Shown: in pieces, positions 33,070-42,229 of the stretch
Layout of the letters: every line of letters starts with the position of its first letter
Numbering within the stretch: position 1 is the stretch's first letter
NCBI GenBank assembly: GCA_050117315.1
Contig: JASFMY010000029.1
Location: 1 to 57,554, forward strand
From: JANQIV01 sp050117315
GTDB lineage: Bacteria; Bacteroidota; Ignavibacteria; Ignavibacteriales; Melioribacteraceae
Direction of reading: 5' to 3'
Length of the DNA stretch: 57,554 bases
The notes under the pieces: generated by a model
Told to the model about the DNA's origin: nothing
The model's database searches: none
The model's input: only the letters and a program-made list of their open reading frames with translations
Made by a program: the position numbers and the translations under genes

Positions 33070-34419
33070 ATGGGAAAGACAAAGATTAAAAAAGGATTGA
33101 ATTTACCTATTAAAGGAGACCCGGAACAAAAGATTTATGATGGGAAAAAAGTTTCAAAAGTTGCCGTTATAGGAGATGATTATGTAGGAATGAAGCCTAC
33201 AATGGCTGTGCAGGTTGGTGATACGGTTAAACTTGGGCAGCTCCTTTTTACCGATAAAAAAATGAAAGGGGTAAAATATACTTCGCCCGGAGCAGGTAAA
33301 GTAATTGAAATTAACCGGGGCCAAAAAAGACATTTTGAGTCGTTGGTTATTGAACTTGAAGGAAATGAAGAGGAGACTTTTGAGTCATACAACGCCAATG
33401 AGTTACCTTCTGTTGATGAAGTAAAAATAAAAACTAACTTAATTGAATCCGGTTTGTGGACCGGTCTAAGGGCAAGGCCTTTCAGCAAAGTTGCAAACCC
33501 GGCGGATAAACCCCGTTCTATTTTTATTTCAGCAATGGATACAAATCCTTTAGCTCCTTCTGTTGAAAAGGTTTTGGAAGGCAGGGAATCTGATTTTATA
33601 AACGGTTTGATCGTTATCTCAAAGTTGACGGACGGTAAATTATTTTTATGTAAAGAGCCGGGCTTAAATATTCCAACTACCGAATTAGACCAGCTTGCAA
33701 TAGAGGAATTTGAAGGCCCTCATCCTGCAGGTTTGCCCGGAACACATATTCATTTCCTTGATCCCGTGGGGAGAAATAAAATAATATGGTACATTAATGC
33801 ACAGGATGTTGCTGCAATAGGCAGTTTGTTTATTACCGGCAAAATCAACGTTGATCGAATTGTATCCGTTGCCGGTCCGGGTGTAAAAAATCCAAGATTA
33901 ATAAAAACAAGATTGGGTGCTTCAGTTGAAGATTTGTTAAAAGACGAACTAATCGAAGAAGAAACAAGAGTTATAAGCGGTTCGGTTTTCTCCGGTTTCA
34001 AAGCGGATAATACCTACGGTTATTTGGGAAGGTATCATCAGCAAATAAGTATAATTAAAGAAGAAAGGGAGAAAAAATTCTTAGGCTGGTTAACCCCGGG
34101 ATTTAATAAACATTCGGTAAAACCGTTGGTCTTTTCGAAATTATTACCGGGTAAAAAACTTGATTTAGGTACATCAACTAACGGCAGTGAAAGGGCAATT
34201 GTACCTTTCGGCAGTTATGAAAAAGTTATGCCTCTTGATATTCTTCCTACCTATTTGTTAAGAGCATTGGCCGTGGACGATGTTGAAGAAGCTGAAAAAT
34301 TAGGCTGCCTGGAACTTGACGAAGAAGATTTGGCTTTATGCACATATGTTTGCCAATCTAAAGTAAATCATGGTATTAACTTAAGAAGAAACTTAACTTT
34401 AATCGAAAAAGAAGGATAG
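33070..34419 (+). CDS. nqrA: Na+-translocating NADH:quinone reductase subunit A
   Basis: The 449-residue protein is NqrA over its whole length: KIKKGLNLPIKGDPEQKI, the VGMKPTMAVQVGDTVKLGQLLF block with KYTSPGAGKVIEINRG, and FSKVANPADKPRSIFISAMDTNPLAP. It is the cytosolic quinone-side subunit of the Na+-NQR respiratory pump, which couples NADH oxidation to sodium export. It is first of a six-gene operon and nqrB starts seven bases after it. The length matches homologues. The ATG lies after AAGGGCTACA. Confidence 0.97.
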   Translation: MGKTKIKKGLNLPIKGDPEQKIYDGKKVSKVAVIGDDYVGMKPTMAVQVGDTVKLGQLLFTDKKMKGVKYTSPGAGKVIEINRGQKRHFESLVIELEGNEEETFESYNANELPSVDEVKIKTNLIESGLWTGLRARPFSKVANPADKPRSIFISAMDTNPLAPSVEKVLEGRESDFINGLIVISKLTDGKLFLCKEPGLNIPTTELDQLAIEEFEGPHPAGLPGTHIHFLDPVGRNKIIWYINAQDVAAIGSLFITGKINVDRIVSVAGPGVKNPRLIKTRLGASVEDLLKDELIEEETRVISGSVFSGFKADNTYGYLGRYHQQISIIKEEREKKFLGWLTPGFNKHSVKPLVFSKLLPGKKLDLGTSTNGSERAIVPFGSYEKVMPLDILPTYLLRALAVDDVEEAEKLGCLELDEEDLALCTYVCQSKVNHGINLRRNLTLIEKEG

Positions 34420-34426
34420 GGAATAA

Positions 34427-35629
34427 GTGAAATTTCTTAAAGAATTATTTGAAAAGAATGAAAAGCATTTTGAAAAAGGCGGTAAACTCGAAAAACTTTT
34501 TTATGTATACGAAGCTGCATATACAATACTTTTTACTCCGGGCAAAGTAACTACAAAAGATTCTCACGTTAGGGACACGTTGGACCTTAAAAGAGGAATG
34601 ACAATTGTTGTTATTGCACTAATTCCGGCTGTTTTGATGGCTTTGTATAACACAGGTTATCAAGCTAATTTGGCTTTACAGCAATTGGGACAATCATCAT
34701 TGGATAGCTGGCAGGGAAGTGTTGCCGAGTGGCTTGGAGTTGGACACGACCCGGCAAGTTTATGGGCAAACGTTATTCTCGGAGCTCTTTACTTTTTTCC
34801 CGTGTATATAATAACTATTGCCGCAGGCGGGTTTTGGGAAGTACTATTTTCCTCAATTAGAAAACACGAAATTAATGAAGGCTTTTTAGTTACCAGTTTA
34901 TTATTCCCGTTGATACTACCTCCGAATATTCCTTACTGGCAAGTGGTTGTTGGAATTTCATTCGGAGTTGTAATCGGTAAGGAAGTCTTTGGCGGCGTAG
35001 GTATGAATATTCTTAATCCTGCTTTGACTGCAAGAGCATTTTTATTCTTTGCATACCCGGCACAAATTTCCGGGGATAAAGTTTGGACTGCGGTTGACGG
35101 TTTCAGCCAGGCAACAGGATTGGCTCAACTTGCAGATACACAATTAACATTTGCTTATGATTGGATCGATGCATTCCTTGGTTTTATTCCCGGTTCAATG
35201 GGAGAAACATCTGTGGTTGCATGTCTGATTGGTGCGGTTATTCTGTTAATAACCGGTGTTGGTTCGTGGCGTATAATGGCGGGAGTTTTAATCGGAACAG
35301 TTGCAACTGTATTTTTGCTAAACGCAGTTGGAAGTTCTACAAATCCTATGTTTAATGTTCCGTTAGAGTGGCATCTCGTTCTCGGCGGATATGCTTTCGG
35401 GTTGGTGTTTATGGCAACCGATCCGGTTAGTGCGGCTTACACTGAAGGAGGAAAGTGGATTTACGGGTTGCTGATCGGATTCCTTGTGATTCTTGTTAGA
35501 GTTATAAATCCTGCCTTCCCCGAAGGAATGATGCTCGCAATTTTATTCGGTAACGTGTTCGCCCCGATAATTGATAAAATTTATATAAATGCAAATATTA
35601 AAAGGAGGCTTGCAAGAAATGTCGGCTGA
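34427..35629 (+). CDS. nqrB: Na+-NQR subunit B (FMN-carrying membrane subunit)
   Basis: The 400-residue protein begins with GTG behind GGATAGGGAA. It has about ten membrane helices. The covalent FMN site is DGFSQAT with the attachment threonine at T230; Gln replaces the Gly found in many SGAT sites. Conserved GFLVTSLLFPLILPP and GKEVFGGVGMNILNPALTARAFLFFAYP are present. NqrB carries FMN and riboflavin and forms part of the sodium path. Its 3' end overlaps nqrC by 11 bases. ApbE, encoded downstream, is the enzyme expected to attach the FMN. Confidence 0.97.
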   Translation: MKFLKELFEKNEKHFEKGGKLEKLFYVYEAAYTILFTPGKVTTKDSHVRDTLDLKRGMTIVVIALIPAVLMALYNTGYQANLALQQLGQSSLDSWQGSVAEWLGVGHDPASLWANVILGALYFFPVYIITIAAGGFWEVLFSSIRKHEINEGFLVTSLLFPLILPPNIPYWQVVVGISFGVVIGKEVFGGVGMNILNPALTARAFLFFAYPAQISGDKVWTAVDGFSQATGLAQLADTQLTFAYDWIDAFLGFIPGSMGETSVVACLIGAVILLITGVGSWRIMAGVLIGTVATVFLLNAVGSSTNPMFNVPLEWHLVLGGYAFGLVFMATDPVSAAYTEGGKWIYGLLIGFLVILVRVINPAFPEGMMLAILFGNVFAPIIDKIYINANIKRRLARNVG

Positions 35630-36419
35630 TGCAGGAATTAAAAAAACAGTTATGGTTGCTTTGGGAGTCTGCCTGGTTTGTTCAGTCTTGGTTTCTGTTG
35701 CTGCGGTCGGCCTCGGCGAAATTCAAGAAGCAAACAAAAAGAAAGATAAGATTAAAAACATTCTTAAAGCAGGCGGTTTGTATGAAGAAGGAATTTCCGT
35801 TGAGGATGTTTATAAAGAAAAAATAAAACCCATTTACGTTGATATGGAAACCGGTGAGATCCTTGAAAAAGATTTTGACGCCGAAATCCTGAGTAAAGAT
35901 ACTTATAATGTGAAAGATGTTGCTTCCGATCCTGAATATGGTAAAGCTGTTTCGGCGGAAGTAGATATTGCGCAGGTAAGAAGAATACCCAAATACATGC
36001 TTGTTTATGAAGTGATGAACGGCGATCAGGTTGATAAATTTATCCTCCCGATTTACGGTTACGGGCTTTGGTCAACCATGTACGGGTTTATTGCCTTATC
36101 CAATGACCTGCAGACTGTTAAGGGGATTACTTTTTACGAACACGGAGAAACCCCCGGTCTCGGCGGTGAAATTGAAAACCCTAAATGGCAGAGTACTTGG
36201 GAAGGTAAAAAAGCTTTAGATGAAAATTTAAACGTAACGCTGGAAGTTATAAAAGGGAAGGTAGATCAATCCGGTTCAAAAGCAAAAAGTCAGATTGACG
36301 GTTTAAGCGGTGCAACAATTACAACACGCGGTGTTGATGCAACTGTAAAATTTTGGCTGGGTGAAAATGGATACGGCCCTTTTTTGAACAAACTTAGGAA
36401 GGACGGTGAAAATGTCTAA
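35619..36419 (+). CDS. nqrC: Na+-NQR subunit C (FMN-carrying)
   Basis: I chose ATG 35619, because AAAGGAGG lies 10 bases upstream, over the ATG at 35589, which has no site; this gives 266 residues. It has one N-terminal helix (~8-30, VMVALGVCLVCSVLVSVAAVGL) and a periplasmic FMN-binding domain with GHGE-like YEHGETPGLGGEI. The covalent attachment site is LSGATITT, with T233. The gene overlaps both nqrB (11 bases) and nqrD (8 bases), so translation is coupled. Confidence 0.97.
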   Translation: MSADAGIKKTVMVALGVCLVCSVLVSVAAVGLGEIQEANKKKDKIKNILKAGGLYEEGISVEDVYKEKIKPIYVDMETGEILEKDFDAEILSKDTYNVKDVASDPEYGKAVSAEVDIAQVRRIPKYMLVYEVMNGDQVDKFILPIYGYGLWSTMYGFIALSNDLQTVKGITFYEHGETPGLGGEIENPKWQSTWEGKKALDENLNVTLEVIKGKVDQSGSKAKSQIDGLSGATITTRGVDATVKFWLGENGYGPFLNKLRKDGENV

Positions 36420-37032
36420 ATACCTCAAACAGTTAACTGATCCTATTTTTAATAACAACCCTATTGCTCTTCAAATATTGGGAATATGTTCGGCGCTGGC
36501 TGTTACTTCAAAACTGGAAACTTCTATTGTTATGTCGATGGCTGTGATATTTGTAACCGGTTTCTCAAATTTGTCCGTTAGTTTAATTCGTAAAATATTG
36601 CCCAGCAGTATTCGTATACTTGTTGAAATGACAATTATTGCATCGCTGGTAATTATTGCCGATCAGTTGATTAAAGCATTTGCATTTGATGTCAGCAAAC
36701 AATTATCTGTATATGTAGGCTTAATTATTACTAACTGTATTGTAATGGGAAGAGCGGAAGCATTTGCACTTAAAAATGCACCTATACCAAGTTTAATTGA
36801 TGGTCTCGGCAATGGAATAGGGTACAGCTTTGTTCTTTTGTTTGTGGGCTTTTTTAGGGAATTACTTGGTTCGGGTAAATTACTTGGTTATACCGTTCTG
36901 GTTTCGAATACCGACGGCGGCTGGTATATCCCGAACGGATTGGCATTGCTCTCGCCAAGCGCTTTTATTTTAATCGGTCTGCTGATTTGGATGATTAGAA
37001 CTTGGAAACCCGAACAAGTGGAGGAGGAATAA
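36412..37032 (+). CDS. nqrD: Na+-NQR subunit D
   Basis: ATG 36412 is preferred to the GTG at 36406 because AGGAAGGA stands eight bases before it; this gives 206 residues. There are six membrane helices. The two conserved cysteines that hold the intramembrane iron centre with NqrE are C26 (LGICSALAV) and C109 (LIITNCIVMGRAEAFA). The length and the motifs NNPIALQILGIC and GLGNGIGYSFVLLFVGFFRELLGSG are typical. nqrE starts one base after the stop. Confidence 0.97.
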   Translation: MSKYLKQLTDPIFNNNPIALQILGICSALAVTSKLETSIVMSMAVIFVTGFSNLSVSLIRKILPSSIRILVEMTIIASLVIIADQLIKAFAFDVSKQLSVYVGLIITNCIVMGRAEAFALKNAPIPSLIDGLGNGIGYSFVLLFVGFFRELLGSGKLLGYTVLVSNTDGGWYIPNGLALLSPSAFILIGLLIWMIRTWKPEQVEEE

Positions 37033-37033
37033 G

Positions 37034-37642
37034 ATGGAACATTATATAAGCTTGTTTATTAAATCCATTTTCATAGAAAATATGGCTTTGGCATTCTTCC
37101 TCGGAATGTGTACTTTTTTGGCTGTTTCAAAAAGGGTTGAAACAGCAGTTGGTTTGGGGATTGCCGTTGTTGTTGTTCAGGCTATTACACTACCTGTTAA
37201 CAATCTCATTTATAAAAATATTTTGCAAAAAGGCGCCTTGGATTGGATAGGCCTTGAAGGACTCGATTTAACTTTCCTAGGTTTGATCACTTATATAGGT
37301 GTTATCGCATCAATGGTTCAAATCCTGGAAATGACTTTAGATAAATTTGTTCCAAAGCTTTATAACGCATTGGGAATTTTTCTTCCCCTTATTACGGTTA
37401 ACTGTGCAATTTTAGGTGGTTCGCTATTTATGGTGGAAAGAGATTACAACTTCGGAGAAAGTGTAGTATTTGGATTAGGGTCCGGCATTGGTTTTGCGCT
37501 TGCGGTTATTGCACTTGCGGGCATCAGGGAAAAAATGAAATACAGCAACGTGCCCGAAGGCTTAAGAGGTTTGGGAATTACATTTATAACCGTTGGTTTA
37601 ATGGCAATTGCATTTATGTTATTTTCAGGAATTCAATTATAA
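37034..37642 (+). CDS. nqrE: Na+-NQR subunit E
   Basis: The 202-residue, six-helix protein is homologous to NqrD. Iron-centre cysteines are C26 (LGMCTFLAVSKRVETA) and C124 (LITVNCAILGG). A strong GGAGGAG site (it lies in the 3' end of nqrD) precedes the ATG. With NqrD it forms the inverted-repeat pair in the membrane core of the pump. Confidence 0.97.
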   Translation: MEHYISLFIKSIFIENMALAFFLGMCTFLAVSKRVETAVGLGIAVVVVQAITLPVNNLIYKNILQKGALDWIGLEGLDLTFLGLITYIGVIASMVQILEMTLDKFVPKLYNALGIFLPLITVNCAILGGSLFMVERDYNFGESVVFGLGSGIGFALAVIALAGIREKMKYSNVPEGLRGLGITFITVGLMAIAFMLFSGIQL

Positions 37643-37654
37643 GGTGATATTTAA

Positions 37655-38890
37655 ATGGAAGGTTTAACCATAATAGTTTCCGGCGTATTGATGTTTATTA
37701 TTATTGTCTTGGCATTGGTAGCGGTCATACTTTTTGCCAAGTCAAAGTTAGTAGCTTCAGGTAATGCAAAAATTATAATAAATGAAGACGAAGATAAAAG
37801 TATTGAAGTCCCGCTCGGCGACAAACTCTTAAATGTACTTGCAGACAATGAAATTTATATACCTTCTGCTTGCGGCGGCGGCGGAACTTGCGGGGAATGC
37901 AAACTTCAAATTCTCGAAGGCGGCGGCGATGTACTTGCTACGGAGAAAGGTAAATTGAACAGGCGTCAGATAAGGGAGCATTACCGTTTATCTTGCCAGG
38001 TGCCCGTTAAAAGGGATATGAGAATTGATGTAGAACCTGAAATTTTTGACATCAAAAAATGGGAATGCACTGTCCGTTCAAATCAGAACGTTGCCACTTT
38101 TATTAAAGAACTTGTTTTGGAATTACCCGAAGGTGAAGATGTAAACTTTAGAGCAGGCGGCTATATTCAAATCGAAGCTCCGCCTCACGAAGTTGATTTC
38201 AAAAACTTTGACATTGAAGAAGAATACCGCGATGCATGGGATCACTTTAACGTTTGGAAGTATAAATCGGTTGTTAAAGAACCAATTGTTCGTGCTTACT
38301 CAATGGCTAACTATCCCGAGGAAAAGGGATTGATCATGCTTAACGTGCGTATTGCAACTCCTCCGCCAAATGTACCTGATGCACCTCCGGGACAAATGTC
38401 TTCCTTCATTTTTAATCTGAAACCGGGAGATAAAGTTACAATATCAGGACCTTACGGTGAGTTCTTTGCTAAAGACACGGATAACGAAATGGTCTTTATA
38501 GGAGGCGGTGCCGGTATGGCTCCAATGCGCTCGCATATTTTCGATCAACTTAAAAGACTTCATTCAAAACGTAAAATGACTTTCTGGTACGGTGCAAGAA
38601 GCTTAAGAGAAATGTTTTACGTAGAAGACTTTGACGGTTTAGCAAAAGAAAACGATAATTTTACCTGGCATGTTGCACTATCAGAACCACAGGATGAAGA
38701 TAATTGGACAGGTTACACGGGATTTATCCACCAAGTACTTTATGATAATTATCTCAAGGATCATCCTGCTCCGGAAGACAATGAATATTATATCTGCGGT
38801 CCGCCAATGATGAATGCTGCTGTATTTAAGATGCTTGAAGATTTAGGAGTAGAAAAAGAAAACATCCTATTTGACGACTTTGGCGGTTAA
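37655..38890 (+). CDS. nqrF: Na+-NQR subunit F (NADH dehydrogenase subunit)
   Basis: The 411-residue protein has an N-terminal helix (~3-27) and a 2Fe-2S ferredoxin domain with cysteines C73, C79, C82 and C114 (Cx5Cx2Cx31C). A FAD domain (RAYSMANYPEE) and a C-terminal NADH domain (FIGGGAGMAPMRSHIF, WYGARSLREMFY, YICGPPMMNAAV) follow. It takes electrons from NADH and passes them through FAD and the iron-sulfur cluster into the membrane subunits. It ends the core nqr operon; a CBS-domain gene follows after 129 bases. Confidence 0.97.
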   Translation: MEGLTIIVSGVLMFIIIVLALVAVILFAKSKLVASGNAKIIINEDEDKSIEVPLGDKLLNVLADNEIYIPSACGGGGTCGECKLQILEGGGDVLATEKGKLNRRQIREHYRLSCQVPVKRDMRIDVEPEIFDIKKWECTVRSNQNVATFIKELVLELPEGEDVNFRAGGYIQIEAPPHEVDFKNFDIEEEYRDAWDHFNVWKYKSVVKEPIVRAYSMANYPEEKGLIMLNVRIATPPPNVPDAPPGQMSSFIFNLKPGDKVTISGPYGEFFAKDTDNEMVFIGGGAGMAPMRSHIFDQLKRLHSKRKMTFWYGARSLREMFYVEDFDGLAKENDNFTWHVALSEPQDEDNWTGYTGFIHQVLYDNYLKDHPAPEDNEYYICGPPMMNAAVFKMLEDLGVEKENILFDDFGG

Positions 38891-39019
38891 CCAACATTGT
38901 TTAATTTTGCCGGTAGAGTTTACTATTCCGCAAACTTGACTCGGCATTTTTTATTGTTTATAATAGAGCGTAAGTCTTATTTAGCCAAAAATTAAAAACA
39001 CTAATAAGAGGTCTCGATT

Positions 39020-39484
39020 ATGAAAACAGCAGAAGAAATGCTAAAAGATAAATCACTTGGAATGATTACTGTACCTAAAGATTCTACAATACATGAAGCA
39101 ATTAAAATCATGAACGAAAATAAAATCGGTGCAATTTTAGTTAAGGACGGTGAAGATATTGTAGGTATCTGGACTGAAAGAGATTTGTTAAGAAACTCAA
39201 TGGATGACGCTTTTGACAGAAAGACTGCCAAAATAAGTGATTACATGTCAACTGAATTAAAATTTGTTCAGCATAATGAAACAGTTTATCAGCTTCATGA
39301 TAAATTTTTAGGAATGAGGCTGCGTCACCTTCTTGTTGAAAAAGGAGGAAAATATATCGGCATGATTTCAACCGGCGATGTCATGAAAACAGTTCTGAAT
39401 GAAAAAGAAAAGGAACTGAAAGCTCTTAATGCAATGACAAGCTGGGAATACTACGATAACTGGAGATGGTCAAAGAAAAAATGA
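39020..39484 (+). CDS. CBS-domain pair protein
   Basis: The 154-residue protein has two CBS motifs (about 12-65, MITVPKDSTIHEAIKIMNENKIGAILVKDGEDIVGIWTERDLL, and 75-130, ELKFVQHNETVYQLHDKFLGMRLRHLLVEKGGKYIGMISTGDVM), then a short helical tail rich in Trp. Such Bateman modules bind adenine nucleotides such as AMP, ATP or NAD(H). AGAGG precedes the ATG. Its stop overlaps the apbE start (ATGA), linking it to maturation of the sodium pump. I infer a nucleotide- or redox-responsive regulator; the target is unknown. Confidence 0.88.
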   Translation: MKTAEEMLKDKSLGMITVPKDSTIHEAIKIMNENKIGAILVKDGEDIVGIWTERDLLRNSMDDAFDRKTAKISDYMSTELKFVQHNETVYQLHDKFLGMRLRHLLVEKGGKYIGMISTGDVMKTVLNEKEKELKALNAMTSWEYYDNWRWSKKK

Positions 39485-40503
39485 AAAGAAATCTTAATTC
39501 TTATTTAGTAATTCTTTTATTTCTTTTAGGTTGTCAACAACAAAACACTTCATTAATTGAATTAACCGGCAAAACAATGGGTACTGCTTATTCAATTAAA
39601 ATTGCAGGAGTTGATTTTGAGCAAAATGAGAAAAGTGAACTTCAATCAAGAATAGACAGTATTCTTGCGGAAGTTAATAACCAGATGTCAACCTGGCAGA
39701 AAAATTCTGAAATCTCAACTTTTAATAACCTTGAAGATACAACCTGGTTCAAAGTTTCAAAAGATTTTGTTTATGTTGTAAAAACAGCAATTGAAGTTAG
39801 TGAAAAATCAAAAGGTGCGTTAGACATAACCGCCGGGCCGCTCATTAATTTGTGGGGATTTGGTTCTCAAAACAGACCCCGTAAAGTTCCCTCGGATGAT
39901 GAAATCGCCGAAGAGAAAAAACGGGTTGGTTTTAATAAAATTCATGTAACTAATGATTTAACAAAAATCAAAAAAGATAACGAGAATATTTACATTAGTC
40001 TGGGTGCAATTGCAAAAGGATTCGGAGTTGACAAAGTTTCAAAATTTCTTGAAAAAGAAAACTTATTAAACCATATGGTTGAAATTGGCGGAGAGGTGAG
40101 AGCAGCAGGTAAAAACCACTTAAACCATGATTGGCAAATAGGTGTTTCGGTTCCCGACGGTTCAATGCATATTCAAAAAATTGTACCGGTCTCCAATTAT
40201 TCAATAGCAACTTCGGGAGATTATAGAAATTATTTTGAAGAAAACGGGGTAAGATATTCACATACAATTGAACCTACAACGGGAAGACCTATCACCCATA
40301 AATTAGCTTCTGTTTCTGTTATTCACGAAGATTGTATAGTCGCAGACGCAATGGCAACCGCTATAGATGTGCTGGGCCCGGAATTAGGTTATGAACTGGC
40401 AGTAAAAGAGGGACTTCCGGTTTTTATGGTTATTAAAGCTAACAACGGGTTTGTTGAAAAAATGACCCCAGAATTTAAAGCATTTTTGGGAGAAATTAAG
40501 TAG
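39481..40503 (+). CDS. apbE: FAD:protein FMN transferase ApbE (lipoprotein)
   Basis: I start it at ATG 39481, which overlaps the CBS-gene stop (ATGA), rather than the ATG at 39466. This puts a clean lipobox LLGC at C18. The 340-residue protein has the ApbE family blocks: GKTMGTAYSIKI, the STWQKNSEISTFN motif, DITAGPLINLWGFG, SLGAIAKGFGVDKV, the GGEVRAAG block and YSHTIEPTTGRPI. The enzyme attaches FMN from FAD to a threonine of NqrB and NqrC at the outer face of the membrane. Its place right after nqrA-F names those as the likely substrates. An NqrM-like gene follows three bases later. Confidence 0.96.
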   Translation: MKRNLNSYLVILLFLLGCQQQNTSLIELTGKTMGTAYSIKIAGVDFEQNEKSELQSRIDSILAEVNNQMSTWQKNSEISTFNNLEDTTWFKVSKDFVYVVKTAIEVSEKSKGALDITAGPLINLWGFGSQNRPRKVPSDDEIAEEKKRVGFNKIHVTNDLTKIKKDNENIYISLGAIAKGFGVDKVSKFLEKENLLNHMVEIGGEVRAAGKNHLNHDWQIGVSVPDGSMHIQKIVPVSNYSIATSGDYRNYFEENGVRYSHTIEPTTGRPITHKLASVSVIHEDCIVADAMATAIDVLGPELGYELAVKEGLPVFMVIKANNGFVEKMTPEFKAFLGEIK

Positions 40504-40506
40504 ATT

Positions 40507-40707
40507 ATGAAAGAGATTTTAATAGTAGTAGCTTTCTTTTTAGGTGCCTTTGGTATTTTTATCGGAGGACTTATTTTCAGTCAGTATAAAAGGCGAAAAA
40601 ACGTCGGATGTTGCGGCGGAGGTAATTGTGCTACCGATGGAACCCCAGGTTCGTGTTACAAGGAAAAAGAAAAATTTGTCAAAGACTATGTAAGTAACAA
40701 TGTTTAG
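40507..40707 (+). CDS. NqrM-like Na+-NQR maturation protein
   Basis: The 66-residue protein has an N-terminal helix (~3-25, ILIVVAFFLGAFGIFIGGLIF), a basic YKRRKN and a cysteine cluster C35, C36, C41, C50 (VGCCGGGNC, GSC). NqrM (DUF539) is a small one-helix protein with a similar Cys-rich tail. It is needed for assembly of the Na+-NQR iron centre and its gene usually follows nqrF-apbE, exactly as here. Layout and context are convincing, but the cysteine spacing and acidic/basic tail differ from the proteobacterial form, so I give no symbol. Confidence 0.72.
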   Translation: MKEILIVVAFFLGAFGIFIGGLIFSQYKRRKNVGCCGGGNCATDGTPGSCYKEKEKFVKDYVSNNV

Positions 40708-40740
40708 TTTTTTACATACCTAATATTAGTAACAATAATA

Positions 40741-40756
40741 TAACTATCCATAGTTA
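40741..40756. other. Hairpin after NqrM-like gene
   Basis: TAACTA-TCCA-TAGTTA forms a perfect 6-bp stem, flanked by ACAATAA/TTATTGT words. No T run follows, so it is not a classical terminator. It may protect the 3' end of the pump-maturation transcript. Confidence 0.35.
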
Positions 40757-40846
40757 TTGTAAGTAAAAGGCTTATGTGTTAAATTAGTACATATCTAGCC
40801 GATAAGTCTATCAATAATTATGTAATTAAATAGGGTAATTCTAATA

Positions 40847-42160
40847 ATGAAATCTAAATTGAAAGAATTATTTTTAGCCGGTATAGAAAGGGTAAAACCT
40901 CAAAATCTATTCGATAACTGCCTGTCATTAAACAACAACTTATTAATGATAAAGAATTCACATGATGAAAAGAAAGTTTTTGATCTGAACCTGTTTGAAA
41001 ATATTTTTATTATCGGAGCAGGCAAAGCATCGGCAGAAATGGCTTCTGTAATTGAAAAGATTTTCGGCGAATATAATTTGACCGGAAGTGTATTGACTAA
41101 ATACGGCTTTACATCACCAACGGGAAAGATCAATATTCTTGAAGCAGGTCATCCTGTCCCTGATGAAAACGGAATTAACGGAGCGCAGAAAATTATAGAA
41201 GTTTTAAATTCAGCCACAGAAAAAGATTTGATCATAAATTTATTATCCGGCGGAGCCTCATCACTTCTTGTTAGTCCTGTTGACGAAATTTCACTTGAAG
41301 ATAAAAGAAAAATTAGTGATTTGATGATAAACTGCGGTGCCGATATAACCGAAATAAATACTGTTAGAAAGAAGTTTTCAAATGTTAAAGGCGGAAAGTT
41401 ATTGAATTATGCTTACCCGGCTACAGTGATTTCATTTATAATCTCTGATGTTGCAGGGGATAATCTTGAGTTTATTGGATCAGGTCCTACTGTAAACGAC
41501 ACTTCTACTTATAAAGATGCCTACAAGATTATTTCTAAATATGAATTGATAGACAACCTGCCTTCTAATGCAGTAAAATATTTAGAAGACAGATTAAACG
41601 GAATGGGCCCAAAAAGTGAATCAAATGCAGATATTTTTAAAAAGACTCACAACATTCTATTAGGAAACAATAAGCTTGCTCTGGAAGCTGTAAAGGAAAA
41701 AGCTTTGCAAGCGGGTTTAATGCCACAAATCGTAAATTATAATTTGACCGGAGATGTTCATTTTGCGGCTGAAGAAATTCTTTATGATATTGAAAAAAAC
41801 ATAAATGAAAAAAAATGTAATTGTTTGATTTACGGCGGTGAAACAACTGTAAATGTAAAAGGCAACGGTAAGGGAGGTAGAAACCAGGAATTTGCTTTAA
41901 TACTTGCTGAAAAAATTAAAGATAAAAATAACGTTTACTTCCTGAGCGGTGGAACGGACGGCAATGACGGCAATACCGAAGCTGCCGGGGCTATAGCAGA
42001 TGGAGCAACAATTCAAAGAGCAAAAAACAAAAAATTAGATTACCAGAAATATCTTTTTAACAATGACTCATATAGTTTTTTTAAAGAACTGGATGATTTA
42101 ATTATTACGGGACCAACTAAATCTAATGTAATGGATATCCAGATAGTTTTAATTGATTGA
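40847..42160 (+). CDS. Glycerate 2-kinase (type II, DUF4147/MOFRL)
   Basis: The 437-residue protein matches class II glycerate kinases. The N-terminal DUF4147 domain (~1-240) includes IIGAGKASAEMA, LTKYG, LEAGHPVPDENG, NLLSGGASSLLVSP and EINTVRKKFSNVKGGKL. The MOFRL domain (~300-425) has YGGETTVNVKGNGKGGRNQEFAL and FLSGGTDGNDGNTEAAGAIADG. It makes 2-phosphoglycerate from glycerate and ATP, linking glycerate or serine/glyoxylate breakdown to glycolysis. It stands 139 bases after the NqrM-like gene and 69 bases before the glycosyltransferase; no functional link is apparent. Confidence 0.93.
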   Translation: MKSKLKELFLAGIERVKPQNLFDNCLSLNNNLLMIKNSHDEKKVFDLNLFENIFIIGAGKASAEMASVIEKIFGEYNLTGSVLTKYGFTSPTGKINILEAGHPVPDENGINGAQKIIEVLNSATEKDLIINLLSGGASSLLVSPVDEISLEDKRKISDLMINCGADITEINTVRKKFSNVKGGKLLNYAYPATVISFIISDVAGDNLEFIGSGPTVNDTSTYKDAYKIISKYELIDNLPSNAVKYLEDRLNGMGPKSESNADIFKKTHNILLGNNKLALEAVKEKALQAGLMPQIVNYNLTGDVHFAAEEILYDIEKNINEKKCNCLIYGGETTVNVKGNGKGGRNQEFALILAEKIKDKNNVYFLSGGTDGNDGNTEAAGAIADGATIQRAKNKKLDYQKYLFNNDSYSFFKELDDLIITGPTKSNVMDIQIVLID

Positions 42161-42229
42161 GAAAATATTTAATTCATTTCATTCTAAACAATTCTTTGTA
42201 TTTTTAGGAATTCTAAAATTTACAATTCT

